A program made the translations under genes and the position numbers. The notes under the pieces were generated by a model. That model ran no database searches, was not told the origin of the DNA, and saw only the letters and a list, made by a program, of their open reading frames with translations. DNA of 64,000 nt from Desulforhabdus sp. TSK (GTDB lineage: Bacteria > Desulfobacterota > Syntrophobacteria > Syntrophobacterales > Syntrophobacteraceae), in the NCBI RefSeq assembly GCF_022836495.1, contig NZ_BQXM01000023.1, forward strand, positions 1-64,000, read 5' to 3'. Below, piece after piece: positions 58,932 to 64,000 of this stretch (position 1 is the stretch's first letter; each line of letters opens with the position of its first letter).

Positions 58932-60365
58932 TCAGGGCCGATGGGCTACCTGCTTTTTTACAGCCATCGCAGCTTCATGGACGGCTTCGGAAAGAGTGGG
59001 ATGTCCGTGAACGACCCGAGCGATATCCTCCGCCCTGGCATTGAATTCCATGGCCATCACACACGCAGCGATGAGCTCGGAGACGCGGGGGCCGATGAGG
59101 TGCACTCCCAGTACCCGATCAGTACGGGCATGAGCGATGATCTTGGCGAAGCCTTCCGTTTCTCCCAGGGATCGAGCCCTTCCAATGCCGGCAAAGGGGA
59201 CGACTCCGATGGAATATTCGACTCCCCGCGTCTTCACTGCTTCTTCCGTCAGTCCGACACTGGCCACTTCGGGTGAGGTGTACACGACAGCGGGAATGGT
59301 ATCGTAGTTGACTTCTCCCGGGAGTCCCACCATGCCTTCAACGGCGGCAACGCCTTCAGCCGAAGCCTTGTGAGCCAGCATGGGGCCATCGACGAGGTCC
59401 CCGATGGCATAGATGGAGGGGATGTTCGTTCGGTAACGGGTGTCCACCGCTATTCTCCCGGTTCCCGGCGTCAGCTTCACGCCGACCGCCTCCAGGCCCA
59501 GGCCGGCCGTGAGGGGACGCCGTCCCACGGCTACCAGCAGGCGGTCGCACCTCATGAGCTCTTCTCCCCTCGAAGATTCCACAGTCAGGTGGACCTCGTC
59601 GTCCACCACCTGTGCACGGGACACCTTTGTTTCCAGATAAAACTGGAAGCCCTGTCTGCTCAGGGCACGTTCCATGGCCCGCCGGGTCTGGGCGTCCAGG
59701 GATGCCGCGATGTGGGGAAGCATTTCGATGACGCTCACCTGCGCTCCGAGGCGGCGCCAGACGGAGCCCAGCTCCAGCCCGATGTAGCCGCCGCCGATGA
59801 TGGCGAGATGACGGGGAACGGCCGGGAGGGCCAGTGCTTCCGTGGAACTGAGTATGTGCCTTCCGTCAAAAGGGAGCGACGGCAGGGCCACCGGCTCACT
59901 GCCGGTGGCCAGGAGAATGGCGTTGCCCTTCAAGATGCGGTGCGCCCCTCCCGACGATGAGCGTTCATCCCCCGGCAGGGTCACCTGGACTGTGTCTTCC
60001 GCCGTCAGGCGGCCCGTGCCGCGGACGATTTCGACGCGGTTTCCGGCGAGCAGCTTGCTTACGCTTTCAGCGAGCCCCCGGACGATCTCGGCCTTTCTCG
60101 CCATCATGGCGGAGAGATCGAAGGTAAGCTCTCCCACCTGGATTCCGTGAGCGGCCAGGCGTTCTTTGGCGAGCAGGTAGTATTCGCTGGAATCCAGGAG
60201 GGCCTTGCTGGGAATGCATCCATAATGGAGGCAGATTCCTCCCGGGTGCGGTTCCTTCTCGATGCAGGCGACTTTGAGGCCCAGCTGGGCGGCGCGGACG
60301 GATGCCATGTATCCCCCCGGGCCCGCTCCCACGACGACCAGGTCATAGTGCTCTTCGGCAGCCAT
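58932..60365 (-). CDS. lpdA: Dihydrolipoyl dehydrogenase
   Basis: 477 residues. FAD-binding VVVGAGPGGYMASVRAAQLG, redox disulfide in GGICLHYGCIPSKALL (Cys45, Cys50), NAD site IIGGGYIGLELGSVWRRLG, and the C-terminal His-Glu pair in VHGHPTLSEAVHEA. It reoxidises the lipoyl arm of the E2 subunit. It is one base from odhB and is the last gene of the sucA-odhB-lpdA cluster, so it should be the dedicated E3. Confidence 0.96.
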   Translation of the reverse strand: MAAEEHYDLVVVGAGPGGYMASVRAAQLGLKVACIEKEPHPGGICLHYGCIPSKALLDSSEYYLLAKERLAAHGIQVGELTFDLSAMMARKAEIVRGLAESVSKLLAGNRVEIVRGTGRLTAEDTVQVTLPGDERSSSGGAHRILKGNAILLATGSEPVALPSLPFDGRHILSSTEALALPAVPRHLAIIGGGYIGLELGSVWRRLGAQVSVIEMLPHIAASLDAQTRRAMERALSRQGFQFYLETKVSRAQVVDDEVHLTVESSRGEELMRCDRLLVAVGRRPLTAGLGLEAVGVKLTPGTGRIAVDTRYRTNIPSIYAIGDLVDGPMLAHKASAEGVAAVEGMVGLPGEVNYDTIPAVVYTSPEVASVGLTEEAVKTRGVEYSIGVVPFAGIGRARSLGETEGFAKIIAHARTDRVLGVHLIGPRVSELIAACVMAMEFNARAEDIARVVHGHPTLSEAVHEAAMAVKKQVAHRP

Positions 60366-60366
60366 T

Positions 60367-61704
60367 CTATATCTCCAGCATGAGGCGTTCGGGATGTTCG
60401 ACGCCTTCCTTGATGCGCTTCAGAAAGGTCACGGCTTCGCGACCATCGATGAGGCGATGATCGTAGCTGAAAGCAACGTACATCATGGGTCGGATCACGA
60501 TCTGTCCGTCCATCACGACAGGGCGGTCTTCCATCTTATGGAGTCCCAGGATCCCGCTCTGAGGGGTGTTGAGGATGGGGGTGCTCAGCAAGGAGCCGAA
60601 AACTCCCCCGTTGCTGATGGTGAACGTCCCTCCCTCCAGGTCGGAAAGCTGAAGCCGGTTTTCCTGGATCTTCTTTACAAAGTCCACAATCGCCTGTTCC
60701 AATTGTGCAAAACCGAGTCGATCCGCATGGCGGATGACCGGCACCACGAGCCCTCTTTCGCCACCGATGGCCACTCCCACGTGGTAGTAATGATGGTAGA
60801 CGATGTCCTGCCCCTCGATGAAGGCGTTTACTTCGGGAATTTCCTTCAAGGCGGCCAGGGCAGCCTTGATGAAAAAGGACATGATCCCCAGGGAAATCCC
60901 ATGCCTGGCCTTGAAATCGTCTTGAAACCGGCTGCGGAGCTCCTTCACGCGCGTCATGTCGATTTCATTGAATGTTGTCAGCATGGCTGTATTCTGCCGG
61001 GCTTCCAGGAGGCGCTCCGCGATGCGCCTGCGGATGGGCGTCATGGGCTTTCGACTGGTGCTTTCTTCGGGGAGGCCCGATCCCGGCTCTGCGTCCCGGG
61101 GCTGGAGAGGGCGTGTCTTTCCGGTCTCGGCCGAGGGCTGTTCCGGCAGAGGGGCGGGCGCCTCCGCTGCCTCCGATGCAGGGGAAGATTCCTCCAGATA
61201 CAATAGAACGTCCCCTCGCGTGAGGCGGCCTCCCGGCCCTGTCCCCGAAATCCGCGACGGGTCGATTCCTTTTTCCTCCACGAGCTTCCGTACTGAAGGG
61301 GGCATCGTGTGATCCGATTTCGATTCCGAAGGCGGTTCTTTCCCTTCGTGGGGCACAGCTGGGGGCTCCAATTTCCTCTCGGGTTTGGGCGGAGGCGGCG
61401 CAGCTTCGCCCATTTCCTTGGTGGTCTCCCGTTTCCCCGTATCGCCGGGAACGGTCTTTGCTCCTTCTGCAGTTGTTTCAAGGGTGCCGACGACTGCTCC
61501 AATGGATACGGTTTCTCCGGTTGGAACGAGGATTTCCAATATACCGTCCGCTTCGGCGGAGATTTCCAGAGTGACCTTGTCGGTTTCAAGGAGGAACAAA
61601 ATCTGATCCTTTCGCACCCGATCTCCACTGCGTGCATACCATTCAGCCAAGACCGCCTCTCGTACCGACTCACCGACTTCAGGCACCTTGATGTCTATCT
61701 TCAT
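60367..61704 (-). CDS. odhB: 2-oxoglutarate dehydrogenase complex dihydrolipoyl succinyltransferase (E2)
   Basis: 445 residues. Lipoyl domain with Lys43 in [11 protein letters not shown], an Ala/Pro/Glu-rich linker, the peripheral E1/E3-binding domain ([34 protein letters not shown]), then the catalytic domain with LTTFNEIDM and [12 protein letters not shown]. It passes succinyl to CoA. The start at the ATG at 61704 gives the family N terminus [12 protein letters not shown]. Neighbours sucA and lpdA complete the complex. Confidence 0.96.
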   Translation of the reverse strand: MKIDIKVPEVGESVREAVLAEWYARSGDRVRKDQILFLLETDKVTLEISAEADGILEILVPTGETVSIGAVVGTLETTAEGAKTVPGDTGKRETTKEMGEAAPPPPKPERKLEPPAVPHEGKEPPSESKSDHTMPPSVRKLVEEKGIDPSRISGTGPGGRLTRGDVLLYLEESSPASEAAEAPAPLPEQPSAETGKTRPLQPRDAEPGSGLPEESTSRKPMTPIRRRIAERLLEARQNTAMLTTFNEIDMTRVKELRSRFQDDFKARHGISLGIMSFFIKAALAALKEIPEVNAFIEGQDIVYHHYYHVGVAIGGERGLVVPVIRHADRLGFAQLEQAIVDFVKKIQENRLQLSDLEGGTFTISNGGVFGSLLSTPILNTPQSGILGLHKMEDRPVVMDGQIVIRPMMYVAFSYDHRLIDGREAVTFLKRIKEGVEHPERLMLEI

Positions 61705-61845
61705 GCTGATTGCTCCCGATTTTTTTAAAACGTGCTCGTCTTGAAGTCCTGGTCCTCTTTCCCATGAGAGCGGCATGATTGCCGCTCGTTCGGCAGGGCC
61801 GCCTTCTAGGGCGGCGCAGGCAGATGGGATGCGTGCAACGTCTTT

Positions 61846-64000
61846 TTAGCCGAGGGCCTCATCCAGGAGGGCCGCAAGCTCCAATTTGTGTGTCGTATGG
61901 TGGCCCGTGGCGGGGCTGGCTGCTTCAGCCCTGCCGATGTACCGGGGAGAATGGCCCAGCAGGCCTGCCAGGCGGGGCTGCACGAAGCTCCATCCCCCCA
62001 TGTTCCGGGGCTCTTCCTGAACCCAGAACCACTCACGGTCGAGGCCATACCGGTCTACGATTTCCCCCAACGCCTTTTCCGGAAAGGGGTAGAACTGCTC
62101 CATCCGCACCAGGGCGCAGTGGGAGCCGGTACCATTCTTCCGATGCTCCAGGAGGTCGTAATACACCTTGCCGCTGCAAAGGAGGATGCGCTGGGGCTCA
62201 CTCACGGAATCCGTGTCGCCGAGGACTTCCTGAAAACGGCCCGCCGTCATTTCCTCCAGGTTCGAGACAGCCAGGGGATGCCGCAGGAGGCTCTTGGGAC
62301 TCATGACAATGAGGGGCTTTCGGAAGTCCTGCTTCATCTGGCGCCTCAGGAGGTGAAAATACTGAGCAGGGGTCGTGGGGTAGCAGACCTGCATGTTGTC
62401 TTCAGCGCAAAGTTGCAGGAAACGTTCCAGCCTGGCGCTGGAATGTTCCGGACCCTGTCCTTCCAATCCATGGGGCAGCAGGAGAACCAAGCCGCTCCGG
62501 CGTTGCCATTTGTATTCCGCACTGGAAATGAACTGGTCGATGATGACCTGCGCATTGTTGGCGAAATCCCCGAACTGAGCTTCCCAAAGCACCAGAACGT
62601 GGGGACTCACCAGGGAATAGCCGTATTCGAAGCCCATGACGGCATTCTCGGAAAGCATGCTGTCGTACACCATGTAGGGGGCCTGCTGGTCACTCAGTCC
62701 ATTCAGGGGAGTGTAATGCTCGCCCGTGTGCATGTCGGTGAGAACACTGTGCCGCTGGCTGAAGGTGCCGCGCCGGCAGTCCTGTCCGCTCAATCGTACG
62801 GGAACCCCTTCCTGGAGCAACGATCCGAAGGCCAGCAGCTCTCCAGTGGCCCAGTCGATGCCCTCACCCTTTTCCACGGTTTCCAGCCGCCGGTCGAGGA
62901 TCCGTTCCAATTTCCGGTTGAGGCTGAATCCCGGGGGCAGGGTGTGCATTCTGCGGGCGATGGAGACAAGCTCTTCCGCTTCCACTCCTGTTTCCAACGG
63001 GGCGGGGGAGGACGCTTTGCCGATCCCGTCCCAGCTTTCGTAGTAGCGGCTTTCGGGAGGAGCACAGGTTTTCCCCCTGCCGTCGTAAGCCCGCTGCAGG
63101 CATTCGTTGATGCCGCCCTGGATCTGCTCGAGATCATCGGAAGTGATGACGGCTTCGTCCTTCAGCTTCCCGGCATAGAGCTCATAAACGGGAGGCCGTT
63201 CCCGAATGCGGTCATACATCTGTGGCTGCGTGTAGTAGGGTTCGTCACCCTCATTGTGGCCATGACGGCGATAACAAACGACATCGATCACGACATCCTT
63301 GGCGAACTGTATGCGATAGTCACAGGCCAGGCGGGTGACGTGCACCGCGGCCTCTGGATCTTCTCCATGCACGTGAAAGATGGGTACCATGAGCATCTTG
63401 GCCACATCGGTGGCGTACCGTGTGGAACGGGCGTCTTCCGGGAGCGTCGTGAAGCCGATCTGGTTGTTGATGACCAGGTGGATGGTTCCTCCCGTGCGGT
63501 AGCCTTCCAGCTGGGATAGGTTCAGAGTCTCCGCTACAATGCCCTGGCCGGCGAAAGCCGAATCACCGTGGATGAGGACGGGAAGGACGCCTTTTCCCGC
63601 AGTGTCGCCCGACTGATCCTGCCTGGCCCGTGCGATGCCTTCCACGACGGGGTCTGCCGCTTCGAGATGGCTGGGATTGCTCGCCAGCAGGATCCTGAGG
63701 GCTTTGCCTTGCCTCGTTGCGATGTCCGTCATGTATCCCTTGTGGTACTTGACATCTCCGCTGCCCACCAGGGATTCGGGATCGTAGTTGTCTTCAAATT
63801 CGCAGAAGATCGCTTCATACAGCTTCATGAGAATGTTCACCTGAACATTGAGGCGTCCCCGGTGGGCCATCCCGAGGATGACTTCGCGGCAGTCTCCCTG
63901 TCCCAGGTGCTGCAGGAGGGCATCCAGCATGGGGATGACGGTCTCGGCGCCTTCGAGAGAAAACCGCTTTTGGCCCAGGTACTTGGTGTGGAGGAATTGC
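61846..64000 (-). CDS. sucA: 2-oxoglutarate dehydrogenase E1 component (5' end outside window)
   Basis: 718 codons are visible and the frame is open to the window edge (QFLHTKYLGQKRFSLEGAET), so about 200 N-terminal residues are missing. VILGMAHRGRLNVQVNI, the ThDP-binding GDSAFAGQGIVAETLNLSQL, VVCYRRHGHNEGDEPYYTQP and EYGYSLVSPHVLVLWEAQFG are SucA signatures. It decarboxylates 2-oxoglutarate. A full complex in such a lineage points to an oxidative or reversible TCA cycle. Confidence 0.96.
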   Translation of the reverse strand, partial: QFLHTKYLGQKRFSLEGAETVIPMLDALLQHLGQGDCREVILGMAHRGRLNVQVNILMKLYEAIFCEFEDNYDPESLVGSGDVKYHKGYMTDIATRQGKALRILLASNPSHLEAADPVVEGIARARQDQSGDTAGKGVLPVLIHGDSAFAGQGIVAETLNLSQLEGYRTGGTIHLVINNQIGFTTLPEDARSTRYATDVAKMLMVPIFHVHGEDPEAAVHVTRLACDYRIQFAKDVVIDVVCYRRHGHNEGDEPYYTQPQMYDRIRERPPVYELYAGKLKDEAVITSDDLEQIQGGINECLQRAYDGRGKTCAPPESRYYESWDGIGKASSPAPLETGVEAEELVSIARRMHTLPPGFSLNRKLERILDRRLETVEKGEGIDWATGELLAFGSLLQEGVPVRLSGQDCRRGTFSQRHSVLTDMHTGEHYTPLNGLSDQQAPYMVYDSMLSENAVMGFEYGYSLVSPHVLVLWEAQFGDFANNAQVIIDQFISSAEYKWQRRSGLVLLLPHGLEGQGPEHSSARLERFLQLCAEDNMQVCYPTTPAQYFHLLRRQMKQDFRKPLIVMSPKSLLRHPLAVSNLEEMTAGRFQEVLGDTDSVSEPQRILLCSGKVYYDLLEHRKNGTGSHCALVRMEQFYPFPEKALGEIVDRYGLDREWFWVQEEPRNMGGWSFVQPRLAGLLGHSPRYIGRAEAASPATGHHTTHKLELAALLDEALG

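Overview
The window is backbone sequence of an anaerobic Desulfobacterota (former Deltaproteobacteria), most likely a Syntrophobacteria relative. This is inferred from the gene order rpsB-tsf-pyrH-frr-uppS-cdsA-dxr-rseP-tsaB, from rubrerythrin and ferritin-like proteins, an ADP-forming acyl-CoA ligase with a CaiB-type CoA-transferase, an EFR1-type flavodoxin/ferredoxin, and a Kdo transferase (Gram-negative envelope). The species cannot be fixed from sequence alone.

Layout. 0-0.5 kb: end of nuoN (complex I) with a strong terminator. 0.8-10 kb: a Tim44-like membrane protein, then a long leftward operon for translation (rpsB, tsf, frr, tsaB), pyrimidine (pyrH), isoprenoid/undecaprenyl (dxr, uppS), phospholipid (cdsA) and envelope proteolysis (rseP). 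10-17 kb: ferritin-like protein, small zinc ribbons, a thioredoxin-domain protein of the YyaL type, and two cysteine-cluster proteins.

17.0-37.3 kb is an accessory island packed with toxin-antitoxin (TA) genes, whole and broken: RelE/Phd, an orphan HTH antitoxin, AbrB/PIN, YefM/YoeB, two RelE/HTH pairs, PemK/MazE-like, RHH/PIN, HicAB, MNT/HEPN and DUF2442/DUF4160, with XRE regulators, DUF4143 ATPases and an Uma2 nuclease. A Y1 (REP-associated, RAYT-like) transposase sits between perfect 27-bp inverted repeats, and about ten further copies of the same 27-bp repeat lie scattered only inside 22.3-33.9 kb. Five direct copies of a unit made of an RHH antitoxin gene plus a conserved non-coding block of about 370 bp lie between 24.9 and 30.2 kb, most of them bounded by that repeat. 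The island is full of chimeric junctions and gene fragments, and looks like a TA gene pool reshuffled around the repeat.

37.3-48.7 kb returns to backbone: CaiB/BaiF CoA-transferase, ftsY, class II aldolase, ADP-forming acyl-CoA ligase, thioesterase, rubrerythrin, dtd, and an orphan B12-type radical SAM protein. Hairpin repeats (GTAGGAGCGGC family) and one MITE-like element occupy the gaps. 48.7-51 kb: larB and waaA. 51.3-55.6 kb: two paralogous periplasmic binding proteins flanking a PAS histidine kinase. 55.7-58.9 kb: EFR1 flavodoxin/ferredoxin, DUF3124, PEBP-like and MarC proteins. 58.9-64 kb: the leftward sucA-odhB-lpd cluster for the 2-oxoglutarate dehydrogenase complex, with sucA running off the window.
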